From positions 1-37,349 of the forward strand of contig UQYQ01000022.1 in NCBI GenBank assembly GCA_900545345.1: a stretch of 37,349 nt of DNA, given 5' to 3'. Each line of letters opens with the position of its first letter. Within the stretch, counting starts at the first letter, position 1. Under the pieces are notes generated by a model, which was not told where the DNA came from, did not search any database, and worked only from the letters and a program-made list of their open reading frames with translations. Of the stretch, positions 15,100 to 23,115 are shown piece after piece. The stretch comes from an uncultured Ruminococcus sp. (GTDB taxonomy: Bacteria; Bacillota; Clostridia; Oscillospirales; Ruminococcaceae). A program made the position numbers and the translations under genes.

Positions 15100-16275
15100 A
15101 TGAATGTAGAAAAGCTTAAATATTTATCAAATGTTATCAATGAAGAGATTGACAGTAATAAGATTTCAGGGGCCAGTACAGCTATTGTAAAGGACGGAAA
15201 AGTTATATTCCGTGAAGAATACGGTTATGCAGATATTGAAAAGGGCAAAAAGATGGATAAAGACACTATCTTCAGACTTTTTTCTCTCACAAAGCCTATA
15301 ACGGCAACAGCTGCAATGATACTTTTTGAGCGTGGTCTTATTGACCTTGAAACACCTGTTAAGAATTATATAAGCGGATATGAAAATATGTTTGTTATAA
15401 AAGACGGCGAATATATTCCTGCTAACAGTGACATTACTCTTAATCATCTTTTGAACATGACAGCGGGTATGGTTTACGGCGGCGACTGGTGTGAGTCGGG
15501 TGCACAAATGCAGAAGCTTTATGATGAGTTAAAGGCCCGTATGGCTGACGGTGAAGAATTTACTACCGTGCAGTTAGCAGAGCTTTTAGCACAAAAGCCG
15601 CTGATGTTCCACCCCGGTGAAAGCTGGACTTACGGAACTTGTGCTGATGTAATGGGAGCAGTTATCGAAAAAGTCAGCGGCATGAAATTTTCAGAGTTTT
15701 TGAAAAAAGAGATTTTTGACCCGCTTGAAATGAATGATACAGGGTTTTATATACCTGCTCAAAAATATGACAGATTAGCACAGATATATTATTATGATGA
15801 AGCTGAAAAGAAATCTAAAGTTTTCAATGATTTTCATTTGCTGCTGACCGATTATAAAAAGCCTCCTGCTTTTGAGTCAGGAGGTGCAGGGCTTGTTTCA
15901 ACCTTAGATGATTATATTAAATTCACAAGTATGCTTCTTGGGAAGGGTGAATATAACGGCAAGAGAATTTTGGGAAGAAAAACTGTTGAGTATATGACAT
16001 CGGACCAATTGACCGAATGGCAGAAGCCGGCACTTTATTACGGGGCAACAAAAGGTTATGGATACGGTAATTATTTAAGGGTTTTGACGGATAAAGCAGC
16101 GGCATCTACTAACGCAAGCTTAGGCGAATACGGCTGGGACGGCTGGACAGGGGATTATGTAACGATATCACCTGAGGATAACATGATATTCTTATATTTT
16201 ATTCAGCGATGCGGAGCAGGCTGCAATGAAACGACAAGAAAATTAAGACAAATAGTATACGGAGCATTAAAATAG
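15100..16275 (+). CDS. Beta-lactamase family serine hydrolase (class C/esterase type)
   Basis: A 391-residue protein of the beta-lactamase/D-Ala-D-Ala carboxypeptidase/EstB superfamily. The nucleophile motif S-x-x-K is SLTK in RLFSLTKPITATAAM, and the second motif Tyr is in WTYGTCADVMG (YGT in place of YAN). Near the end, GWDGWTGDYVTI occupies the place of the KTG box. No signal peptide is visible, so it is probably cytosolic; an esterase or peptide hydrolase role is more likely than antibiotic resistance. Its promoter is its own. The next gene starts 38 bases later and may be co-transcribed. Substrate cannot be predicted. Confidence 0.85.
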   Translation: MNVEKLKYLSNVINEEIDSNKISGASTAIVKDGKVIFREEYGYADIEKGKKMDKDTIFRLFSLTKPITATAAMILFERGLIDLETPVKNYISGYENMFVIKDGEYIPANSDITLNHLLNMTAGMVYGGDWCESGAQMQKLYDELKARMADGEEFTTVQLAELLAQKPLMFHPGESWTYGTCADVMGAVIEKVSGMKFSEFLKKEIFDPLEMNDTGFYIPAQKYDRLAQIYYYDEAEKKSKVFNDFHLLLTDYKKPPAFESGGAGLVSTLDDYIKFTSMLLGKGEYNGKRILGRKTVEYMTSDQLTEWQKPALYYGATKGYGYGNYLRVLTDKAAASTNASLGEYGWDGWTGDYVTISPEDNMIFLYFIQRCGAGCNETTRKLRQIVYGALK

Positions 16276-16313
16276 TATTACAAACAGTATTAATCAATGT
16301 ATAGGAGAGAAAA

Positions 16314-18428
16314 ATGAAGATTCAGCACAAATTTGACAACAACATTATAAAAACGGCAATCATGACGCTGATACTTGCTTTAATTTGCGTTATAATTCCT
16401 GTTGCTATAACATCACATGCACAAGAAGCCATTATTTCAAAAGCAATCGAGTGCGGTCAGAGCAGCTATTATTTAGCGGTCGGAGATACTGCACAGATTG
16501 ATGCTTATATTTTTCCCGAAAATACTGCGAACAAGAAGCTTGTTTTTAAAAGCGGCGATGAAAGTATTTGTACAGTCGATGAGAATGGACTTATTACAGG
16601 GATTTCATTTGGAAGCACAGAGATTACTGTATCTGCCGAAGACGGCGGGGCAGACCCTGAGCGGTGCAAAGTAACCGTAAAGCGCTCGATAAATAAAGAT
16701 AACACTGAGATAAGGTTAGAGTCGGATACGCATACCTATACAGGATATATTATACAGCCTCGTGCAGAGATTTATAGCGATGGTAAATTACTTTCGCAGG
16801 ATACGGATTATGAAATTGTTTACTCTGATAATATTGATGTGGGAACAGCAAATATAAAAATATATGGTATAGGTGACTATTACGGAGAACTTGAAAGGGA
16901 ATTTACAATTATACCTAAAAATATAAAAGATGTTTTAATATCAGGCATCCCATTTCAGACTTACAAGGGTACAGCTATAACTCCGGATATTGATGCTTAT
17001 CCTGATGCAACTTATAAAACGCATTTGGTAAATGGTGCAGACTATACTTTGACTTATAGTAATAATATCAATGCCGGTACAGCATTGGTGACAGTAAAAG
17101 GAAAGGGAAATTATGAAGGAGAGATGACTCTTGACTTTATAATCTATCCTGCTGATATAAAGTATGATGTAACTATTCCAAGCGTTTCAAGGGTGACGTA
17201 CAGCGGAAAAGCTGTTACACCTAAAGTTTCACCTCATATTGATGGATATAGCATTGTTTTGAATAAAGATTATACAGTCATCTATTCAAATAATGTAAAG
17301 ATAGGACAGGCTTCAATAACGATTAAGGGTATAGGAGGAAATGTAACAGGAACAAAAGTTATCAACTTTCAGATAGTTCCTGCCGCTAATAAGCTTACTT
17401 CGTACGGAGTGTCTAAAAAAACATCACTAAGGCTTAAATGGACAAAATCAAGCGGTATAACAGGATATAAAATTTATGTTTATGACACTTCAAAAAAGAT
17501 TTATGTCAGAAAGAAAACAATTACAAATCCCAATACCGTCTTATATACAATTAAAGGCTTAAAACCCGGTATTACATATTCTTTCAAGATAGCGACATTT
17601 GTCAGAATAAACGGCGTTGACTATATATCATATTTATCTGACGGTACCTTGCTTGCTATGACTGTTCCTGCAAACTCAAAGATTGTTCAGGTCTGCGGTG
17701 AAAATCATTCTGCAACAATAAGGTGGAAAAAAATCGATGGTGCAAGCGGATATATAGTTTACAGATACAATAAAAAGACAAAGAAGTATGCAAGAATTGC
17801 TAAAGTTAAAGGTAACACTGTATTTACATATACAAATAAAAAACTAAAAAAATCCAAAACATATTCTTATAAGGTCAAAGCGTATAAAACTTTAAACGGC
17901 AAGACTCTTAAAGGAAAAACATCAGGCAAAAGGTCAGTTCTTACATTATCGTTCAGATGGCCTGTGCCGGGATTTTATTATATATCTCAGACATATAACA
18001 ACAAATCCAGCATGTATGCTTCAGGTAATCATTCGGGAACGGATATTGCTTCTAACGGAAAGAGTATAAAAGGTGCAAAAATTATTGCCACTAAGGGCGG
18101 TATAGTAGATTCGGTAAATAAAGGCTGTAAACATAATTACGGGAAATCAAGGTCCTGTGGCTGCGGAGGCGGATTCGGCAATTATGTTGTGGTACGAAGC
18201 ACATTCAAAATCGATGGCAAAAAAATAACTCTACGTGTGATTTACGGTCATATGACAAGCGTTAAGGTCAAGGTCGGTCAGTATGTTTCATCAGGTCAAT
18301 TGATTGGAACAGTCGGCTCAACCGGCTATTCAACCGGACCGCATCTGCACTTTGAATTCAGAGTGCAAGACAGTCCTAACGCTAAAATAAAGAAAAGACT
18401 CAATCCGCTTAACTATGTAAAACATTAA
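16314..18428 (+). CDS. Secreted multidomain protein: Big2, MBG-like repeats, FN3 and M23 peptidase
   Basis: 704 residues. A signal peptide (about 1-37) is followed by a bacterial Ig-like Big2 domain (about 48-123: YYLAVGDTAQID, GLITGISFGSTEITV). Then come three related beta repeats (138-201, 206-279, 283-356; each with a DYxxxYSxNxxxG block and a final GxGxY/V strand), two fibronectin type III domains (about 358-455 and 456-545) and a C-terminal M23 peptidase (about 550-704). Zinc ligands are HSGTD and HLHFE, with YGHM between them, so it should cut peptidoglycan cross-bridges. A Cys-rich insert (about 604-620, CKHNYGKSRSCGC) lies within the peptidase. The start has AGGAGAG 5 bases upstream. 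It probably acts in the cell wall. Confidence 0.87.
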   Translation: MKIQHKFDNNIIKTAIMTLILALICVIIPVAITSHAQEAIISKAIECGQSSYYLAVGDTAQIDAYIFPENTANKKLVFKSGDESICTVDENGLITGISFGSTEITVSAEDGGADPERCKVTVKRSINKDNTEIRLESDTHTYTGYIIQPRAEIYSDGKLLSQDTDYEIVYSDNIDVGTANIKIYGIGDYYGELEREFTIIPKNIKDVLISGIPFQTYKGTAITPDIDAYPDATYKTHLVNGADYTLTYSNNINAGTALVTVKGKGNYEGEMTLDFIIYPADIKYDVTIPSVSRVTYSGKAVTPKVSPHIDGYSIVLNKDYTVIYSNNVKIGQASITIKGIGGNVTGTKVINFQIVPAANKLTSYGVSKKTSLRLKWTKSSGITGYKIYVYDTSKKIYVRKKTITNPNTVLYTIKGLKPGITYSFKIATFVRINGVDYISYLSDGTLLAMTVPANSKIVQVCGENHSATIRWKKIDGASGYIVYRYNKKTKKYARIAKVKGNTVFTYTNKKLKKSKTYSYKVKAYKTLNGKTLKGKTSGKRSVLTLSFRWPVPGFYYISQTYNNKSSMYASGNHSGTDIASNGKSIKGAKIIATKGGIVDSVNKGCKHNYGKSRSCGCGGGFGNYVVVRSTFKIDGKKITLRVIYGHMTSVKVKVGQYVSSGQLIGTVGSTGYSTGPHLHFEFRVQDSPNAKIKKRLNPLNYVKH

Positions 18429-18434
18429 AAAATA

Positions 18435-18474
18435 AAGCTGTTGTATATCACCGTATCGTGAAATGCAACAGCTT
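18435..18474. terminator. Bidirectional terminator
   Basis: A 9-bp stem AAGCTGTTG/CAACAGCTT (18435-18443 with 18466-18474) with a further short TCAC/GTGA stem in the loop. It is followed by GTTTTTATTTTTTT on the plus strand and by TTATTTTTTAA on the minus strand, and serves both convergent genes. Confidence 0.8.
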
Positions 18475-18478
18475 GTTT

Positions 18479-19000
18479 TTATTTTTTTATCCCATAATAT
18501 GCTCCTGTTTCATCTAAGAATAAATGAATATGAGGAGGTGCAAAAGTAAAAATAAAAAATAGTGCAGATATAATAATAAGAATTATAATTCCGCTTAGGT
18601 TTGAGTGTTCGTTTGATTCATAATTTTTAATAAAATACAATGTTGAAATCAGAATACTGAGATAAAAGATTATTATGTCAGCTATCATATAGTTCTTTCC
18701 GATAATTCCTGTATATGTGAAATACAATACTATAACAAAGAGTATTCCTAAAAGTATTGCTTTGGCTTTGACATAGAAAAAGCCTTTATGAGTTTTTCCG
18801 ATATAAAAATATTCAAATACCGAAAAAATCAAAAGAGGAAAAAATGTCAGCTTTAAATGTTCAAAGACGCTTTCATTTACAGGTGACATCAGTGCTGTAA
18901 TAACACTTTCATTTGTCCATTCAAAAAGAAAATGCATTAAGGTACCGACTATTGAAGCAAAAAAGAAAGAGGCGATTTCAAATTTTTTTATTCTGCTCAT
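18479..19000 (-). CDS. Integral membrane protein, DUF6512-like
   Basis: A 173-residue protein with about five hydrophobic segments. The motif block HFLFEWTNESVITALMSPVN, followed by ESVFEHLKLTFFP, contains conserved His, Glu, Trp, Asn and His residues in the membrane region; I associate it with DUF6512 of Firmicutes. Function is unknown. A late segment FTFAPPHIHLFLDETGAYYG repeats the His theme. The frame opens at 19018, but ATG 19000 with AAGGTG 7 bases upstream is the better start (MSRIKK). It follows feoB after 47 bases with no terminator, so it is likely co-transcribed with the iron transporter. Conserved His/Glu residues next to feoB could suggest metal handling, but this is a guess. Confidence 0.75.
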   Translation of the reverse strand: MSRIKKFEIASFFFASIVGTLMHFLFEWTNESVITALMSPVNESVFEHLKLTFFPLLIFSVFEYFYIGKTHKGFFYVKAKAILLGILFVIVLYFTYTGIIGKNYMIADIIIFYLSILISTLYFIKNYESNEHSNLSGIIILIIISALFFIFTFAPPHIHLFLDETGAYYGIKK

Positions 19001-19047
19001 ATAAAAACACCTTCCCATATTGAATTTTTATGTTTTTATTTAAAAAA

Positions 19048-20958
19048 TCAGAGTATAAGTGATAATATATTTTTTGCCGAAAAACAGATAATTATTCCCA
19101 CGCAAAGCGGAAGTAAAAATGCAATTGCCGTATACTTTTTGCTTTTGGTTTCCTTATAAATTGAAATCATTGTTGTTGAGCATGGAAAATGACAAAGGGA
19201 AAACAGCATTGTGCAAACAGCAGTGGTGATAGTCCAGCCGTTGTCAATCAGTAATTCGTGAAGCTGTGAAAGACTTTCATACTCTATTAATGTACCTTGT
19301 GAAAGATATGCCATAAGTATAATCGGGAAAACTATTTCATTTGCAGGGAAGCCCAGAATAAATGCGAGTAAGATAACTCCGTCAAGACCGATTGCCGATG
19401 CGAATGGGTTTAAAAATTCCGACACAGTACTTATCAATGAAGCATCGCCGATATTTATGTTTGCAAAAAGCCATATAACTGCTCCGGCGGGAGCGGCAAC
19501 TGTTACTGCACGGCCCAGAACAAATAAAGTTCTGTCAAATATTGAGCGGACTATAACTTTTCCGATTTGAGGCCGTCGGTAAGGAGGAAGCTCAAGAGTA
19601 AAATAAGTTGATTTTCCTTTTAAAAATGTTTTCGACAGAAAGCGTGAAGCTAAAAGAGTTAAGATTACTCCTAAAACTATTACAAGCAAAAGAACTAAAG
19701 CACATAAAAGAGAATTGCCTAAAGAAGCACTGACACCGCCTATCAGAAACATTGTTATAATAGCTATGATGGTTGGAAATCTCCCATTGCAGGGAACGAA
19801 TGAGTTTGTAAGCATTGATATAATACGCTCTCTCGGAGATGAAATTATTCTGCATCCTACAACACCGCATGCATTACATCCGAATCCCATGCACATGGTC
19901 AGAGCTGATTTTCCGTCAGCACCGGACTTTCTGAAAAATTTGTCCAGGTTAAACGCAACTCTCGGAAGATACCCAAAGTCTTCAAGAAGTGTGAACAGAG
20001 GAAAGAAAATTGCCATAGGCGGAAGCATTACCGCAACTACCCATGAAACAGTTTTGTATATTCCGTCAACTATTATTCCGCTGAGCCATGCCGGTGAATT
20101 AATATATTCAAAAAAATCAGAAATATGTATCTGAAGCCGGTTGAAAAACTGTGATAAGAGCTCTGACGGATAATTTGCACCGATTATTGTAAGCCAGAAA
20201 ATACCGCCTAAAAGTAAAAGCATTATCGGTATTCCTGTGAGTCGTGAGGTGAAGATTTTGTCAAGTATTCTGTCACGCTTATCATAGCTTTCTTTATTAA
20301 ATGAAACGCATTTTTTTGCTATTTCTTCACCGGTTGCAACATATTTTACTGTTCGGTCTTCTTCGCTTATACAGCCGCTGAAATCAATTTTTCTTAAAAA
20401 TTTTTGTGCCGGTGATGAACATACAATGTCAACCGTTTTTTTCAGTTCATCAAGACCTTGTTCACTTCTGGCAACTACGCCCACAACCTCACAGCCAAGC
20501 TGCAGTGACAGTTCATCACAGTCTATATTTATTCCTTTTTTTCTGGCTTCATCCATGAGATTTACACATAAAATAACACGATTTGAAATGTTTATTATTT
20601 GAAGTGCAAGATTCAAATTTCGTTCAAGACAGGTTGCGTCACAAACGATGATAACAGCATCAGGGTTTCCGCTTTCGATATAATCTCTTGCCACCTCTTC
20701 TTCAGCAGAGCCTGCAAAAAGTGAATATGTACCGGGAAGGTCAACAAGCTCAAAGCTTTTATCATTGTATGTATATTTCCCTTTGGCATTTGATACGGTT
20801 TTACCCGTCCAGTTCCCTGTATGCTGATTCAGTCCTGTAAGTGCGTTGAATATTGTTGATTTTCCCACATTTGGATTGCCGGCGAGTGCTATTGTTTTCT
20901 TTACATTCTCAGTTTCTTTGTGTTTAGCTTTTTCTCCATTTGTATTATTATAACTCAA
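19048..20958 (-). CDS. feoB: Ferrous iron transport protein B
   Basis: A membrane Fe(II) importer with a cytosolic G-protein domain. The G domain shows G1 GNPNVGKS, G3 DLPGTYSL and G4 NLMDE; a linker helical region follows, then the membrane part with the two Gate motifs, including GCNACGVVGCRII and FVPCNGRFPTI. About 636 residues, shorter than the roughly 770 of E. coli but usual for clostridia. The frame is open to an ATG at 21012, but TTG 20956-20958 has GGAGGAG 6 bases upstream, while the ATG has no ribosome site; the extra N-terminal residues (MILSLTIHKTAKT) look spurious. It lies downstream of feoA; a terminator-like hairpin and a possible own promoter lie between. Confidence 0.93.
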   Translation of the reverse strand: MSYNNTNGEKAKHKETENVKKTIALAGNPNVGKSTIFNALTGLNQHTGNWTGKTVSNAKGKYTYNDKSFELVDLPGTYSLFAGSAEEEVARDYIESGNPDAVIIVCDATCLERNLNLALQIINISNRVILCVNLMDEARKKGINIDCDELSLQLGCEVVGVVARSEQGLDELKKTVDIVCSSPAQKFLRKIDFSGCISEEDRTVKYVATGEEIAKKCVSFNKESYDKRDRILDKIFTSRLTGIPIMLLLLGGIFWLTIIGANYPSELLSQFFNRLQIHISDFFEYINSPAWLSGIIVDGIYKTVSWVVAVMLPPMAIFFPLFTLLEDFGYLPRVAFNLDKFFRKSGADGKSALTMCMGFGCNACGVVGCRIISSPRERIISMLTNSFVPCNGRFPTIIAIITMFLIGGVSASLGNSLLCALVLLLVIVLGVILTLLASRFLSKTFLKGKSTYFTLELPPYRRPQIGKVIVRSIFDRTLFVLGRAVTVAAPAGAVIWLFANINIGDASLISTVSEFLNPFASAIGLDGVILLAFILGFPANEIVFPIILMAYLSQGTLIEYESLSQLHELLIDNGWTITTAVCTMLFSLCHFPCSTTMISIYKETKSKKYTAIAFLLPLCVGIIICFSAKNILSLIL

Positions 20959-20983
20959 TAAAATCTCCTCCTTTGTTTTAGCA

Positions 20984-21012
20984 GTTTTATGAATTGTCAG
21001 CGACAATATCAA
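20984..21012 (-). promoter_or_regulatory. Possible feoB promoter with palindrome in the spacer
   Basis: On the minus strand: TTGATA (21007-21012), 17 bases, TAAAAC (20984-20989). The spacer contains the palindrome ATTGTC-3-GACAAT (20993-21007). The predicted start of transcription would fall only a few bases before the ribosome site, so support is moderate. Confidence 0.4.
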
Positions 21013-21035
21013 ACAGCGGATTATATGTAAAAATA

Positions 21036-21060
21036 AAGTGCGTTAGTTATTAACGCACTT
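21036..21060 (-). terminator. Hairpin terminator between feoA and feoB
   Basis: A perfect 10-bp stem AAGTGCGTTA/TAACGCACTT with a 5-base loop, followed on the minus strand by TTATTTTTAC. It could end the feoA message or reduce read-through into feoB. Confidence 0.7.
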
Positions 21061-21084
21061 TTCACTTATTTAGAATTCATTTAT

Positions 21085-21324
21085 CTATATTTTTTGCACT
21101 AAAATTTTTTTTGTATCTTCATCTCGAAGAGCTATAACTGCCCCTCTGATAAAATATGCAACGGGATCTCCGGCGGGGCTTTTTTGAAGAACCTCGACAT
21201 ATGTACCCTTGATAAGTCCCATATCGAGCATTCTTCTTTTTATAAAATCAGAGGTTTCAATGTTTTGAACCTTTGCTTTGTCACCAACCGATAAGTCCCA
21301 TAAATATGATGTTTCCTGATTCAT
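21085..21324 (-). CDS. feoA: Ferrous iron transport protein A
   Basis: A 79-residue SH3-like cytosolic protein that assists FeoB. Family features seen: the DLSVGDKAKVQNI start, RRMLDMGLIKGTYVEVLQKS and the closing GAVIALRDEDTKKILV. Length is typical. The ATG at 21322-21324 has no clear Shine-Dalgarno. A short open frame upstream ends with TGA overlapping this ATG (ATGA), so translation may be coupled to an upstream peptide. The minus-strand TATAAT at 21418-21423 is a possible -10, but its -35 is poor. The rest of the 208-base gap up to radA holds only the radA terminator. Confidence 0.92.
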   Translation of the reverse strand: MNQETSYLWDLSVGDKAKVQNIETSDFIKRRMLDMGLIKGTYVEVLQKSPAGDPVAYFIRGAVIALRDEDTKKILVQKI

Positions 21325-21486
21325 GAGATTACCATACTTTCTGAAAGTTTTATTAAGACGGAATCTGCATATGATTTTTTATTAAGCAGAAATTCAATGC
21401 TTTCCGCCTCTAACAATATTATATGTAATTTGCCCCATTGCGTGATTGAAAGTTAATATTTAATTTGCTTTTTATTTCATTTAAGC

Positions 21487-21519
21487 AAAAAAATCCGCTG
21501 AATTTTCAGCGGATTTTTT
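21487..21519 (-). terminator. Terminator after radA
   Basis: A strong stem (core AATCCGCTGAA 21492-21502 with 21505-21515) with A-rich and T-rich flanks that extend it on both sides. It lies 14 bases after the radA stop. Confidence 0.8.
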
Positions 21520-21532
21520 GTATATGAAAAAT

Positions 21533-22903
21533 TCATATAAACGCTTCTTTAAATGCACCTTTAATTGAATATGCACCTATTACTTTCATTTTGTATTTTG
21601 ATATGTCAATGCCTTTTAGCGAACTTTTGGGAACAATGCATTTTTCAAAACCGAGTCGTTCTATTTCCGAAAGCCTCTGAGTAATATGAGAAATGCTTCT
21701 AAGTTCTCCGCCGAGTCCTATTTCACCCATAGCTATAACTTTGTCAGGAATAACTTTATCGGTAAGGCTTGAATATAAAGCCAATGCTATTGACAAATCG
21801 GCAGCAGGTTCGTCAAGTCTTAATCCGCCTACAATATTCATAAAAACATCGAGGTTTCCGAAATAAAATCCCAGACGCTTTTCCAACACGGCAATGATTA
21901 TTGACATTCTGTTATAGTCAAAGCCTGTTGATGTTCTTCTCGGTGAGGCAAAACCGCTTTTGGCAACAAGTGCCTGAACCTCTGCCATGATAGGGCGGGA
22001 ACCCTCCATAACACAGGCAACACAACAGCCTGATACATCAACAGGACGACCTGAAAGAAGCATCATAGACGGGTTTTCTACTTCAAGAAGTCCCTTGTCA
22101 CTCATTTCAAAAACGCCGATTTCGTTAGTTGAGCCGTATCTGTTTTTGACCGCTCTTAGTATACGGTAGGACATATTTCTCTGACCTTCAAAATACAAAA
22201 CAGCGTCAACTATATGCTCCATAACCTTAGGTCCTGCAATTGCTCCGTCTTTGTTGACATGACCGACGATAAAAAACGGTATTTCCTCAGATTTGGCAGT
22301 ATGCATAAACAGGTTTGTACATTCTCTGACTTGAGTTATGCTTCCCTGAGATGACGATATAGCGGAAATGTTCATTGTCTGAATAGAGTCTATTATAACT
22401 ATGTCAGGCTTTTGACTTTTTACCGCCTCGCAGATTGCTTCTGCATCGGTGTGTGAAAGAAGATACAAATTCTCACTCAATACGCCCAAACGCTCGGCAC
22501 GCATTTTTATCTGACGCATTGATTCTTCACCTGAAACATAAAGCACAGATTTGTTCAGGCAAAGAGTTTTGCATATCTGAAGGAGAATTGTTGATTTACC
22601 GATTCCCGGTTCTCCGCCTAAAAGCACAAGCGAGCCTTTGACAAGTCCGCCGCCCAATACTCTGTCGAGTTCAGAAAGTCCTGTGCTGTATCTTACCTCA
22701 TCATAGCTTCCGTCAATATCACCGATTGCTTTTATATTTGCAGATATATTAACTGCTCCTTTAGAAGCCTTGCCTGCTGTGCTTACGGCTGCGGTGGTTT
22801 CTTCAAATGTGTTCCACTCTCCGCAGTTTGGACATTTTCCGTTCCATTTTGAGCTTTCATATCCGCAGTTTGAACAAACATAAACCTGTTTTAGCTTAGC
22901 CAT
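21533..22903 (-). CDS. radA: DNA repair protein RadA
   Basis: A 456-residue cytosolic RecA-like ATPase that helps process recombination intermediates (branch migration). Domains in order: a four-Cys zinc finger at the N-terminus (CSNC and CPNC), the RecA-type ATPase with Walker A GGEPGIGKST and a Walker B-like DIVIIDSIQT, the RadA-specific motif KNRYGS, and a C-terminal Lon-protease-like domain (from about 340) without the Lon catalytic Ser. Length is normal. AAGGAG lies 9 bases before ATG. It is transcribed away from the endonuclease IV-like gene; a 24-bp near-palindrome lies about 40 bases upstream of the start. Confidence 0.96.
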   Translation of the reverse strand: MAKLKQVYVCSNCGYESSKWNGKCPNCGEWNTFEETTAAVSTAGKASKGAVNISANIKAIGDIDGSYDEVRYSTGLSELDRVLGGGLVKGSLVLLGGEPGIGKSTILLQICKTLCLNKSVLYVSGEESMRQIKMRAERLGVLSENLYLLSHTDAEAICEAVKSQKPDIVIIDSIQTMNISAISSSQGSITQVRECTNLFMHTAKSEEIPFFIVGHVNKDGAIAGPKVMEHIVDAVLYFEGQRNMSYRILRAVKNRYGSTNEIGVFEMSDKGLLEVENPSMMLLSGRPVDVSGCCVACVMEGSRPIMAEVQALVAKSGFASPRRTSTGFDYNRMSIIIAVLEKRLGFYFGNLDVFMNIVGGLRLDEPAADLSIALALYSSLTDKVIPDKVIAMGEIGLGGELRSISHITQRLSEIERLGFEKCIVPKSSLKGIDISKYKMKVIGAYSIKGAFKEAFI

Positions 22904-22942
22904 TCTAATTCTCCTTGATGTTTTTATTTATTATATAAAGTC

Positions 22943-22966
22943 TACTGTACAAAAGTTTGTATAGTA
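22943..22966. promoter_or_regulatory. 24-bp inverted repeat upstream of radA
   Basis: Arms TACTGTACAAA (22943-22953) and TTTGTATAGTA (22956-22966) with a 2-base gap; one mismatch. It lies just upstream of a minus-strand TATAAT (22930-22935), where a -35 element or operator would be. No known box is matched with confidence. Confidence 0.45.
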
Positions 22967-23056
22967 AAAATCAAAATTTGCATTTTATCACATATCTATT
23001 ATATTATTTTTTATTATCTATTGCAATATCAGATAAAAAGTTTTGTGCTGTGATAT

Positions 23057-23085
23057 TTGAAAATCTTATTCTAATATGATACAAT
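23057..23085 (+). promoter_or_regulatory. Promoter of the endonuclease IV-like gene
   Basis: TTGAAA (23057-23062), 17 bases, TACAAT (23080-23085), about 31 bases before the start codon. Confidence 0.65.
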
Positions 23086-23115
23086 AATAAATATCAAATA
23101 AAAGGAAGTGTTAAT

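Noticed and set aside
15100..16275. Antibiotic-resistance beta-lactamase
   Set aside because: The SxxK motif is present, but the second and third motifs depart from class C enzymes and there is no signal peptide; a general serine hydrolase is more likely.
19715..20134. 139-codon open frame on the plus strand
   Set aside because: It lies wholly opposite feoB, has no ribosome site and reads like the antisense of the membrane domain.
20959..21012. N-terminal extension of feoB from ATG 21012
   Set aside because: No ribosome site there; TTG 20958 has GGAGGAG in the right place, and the extension overlaps the probable promoter.
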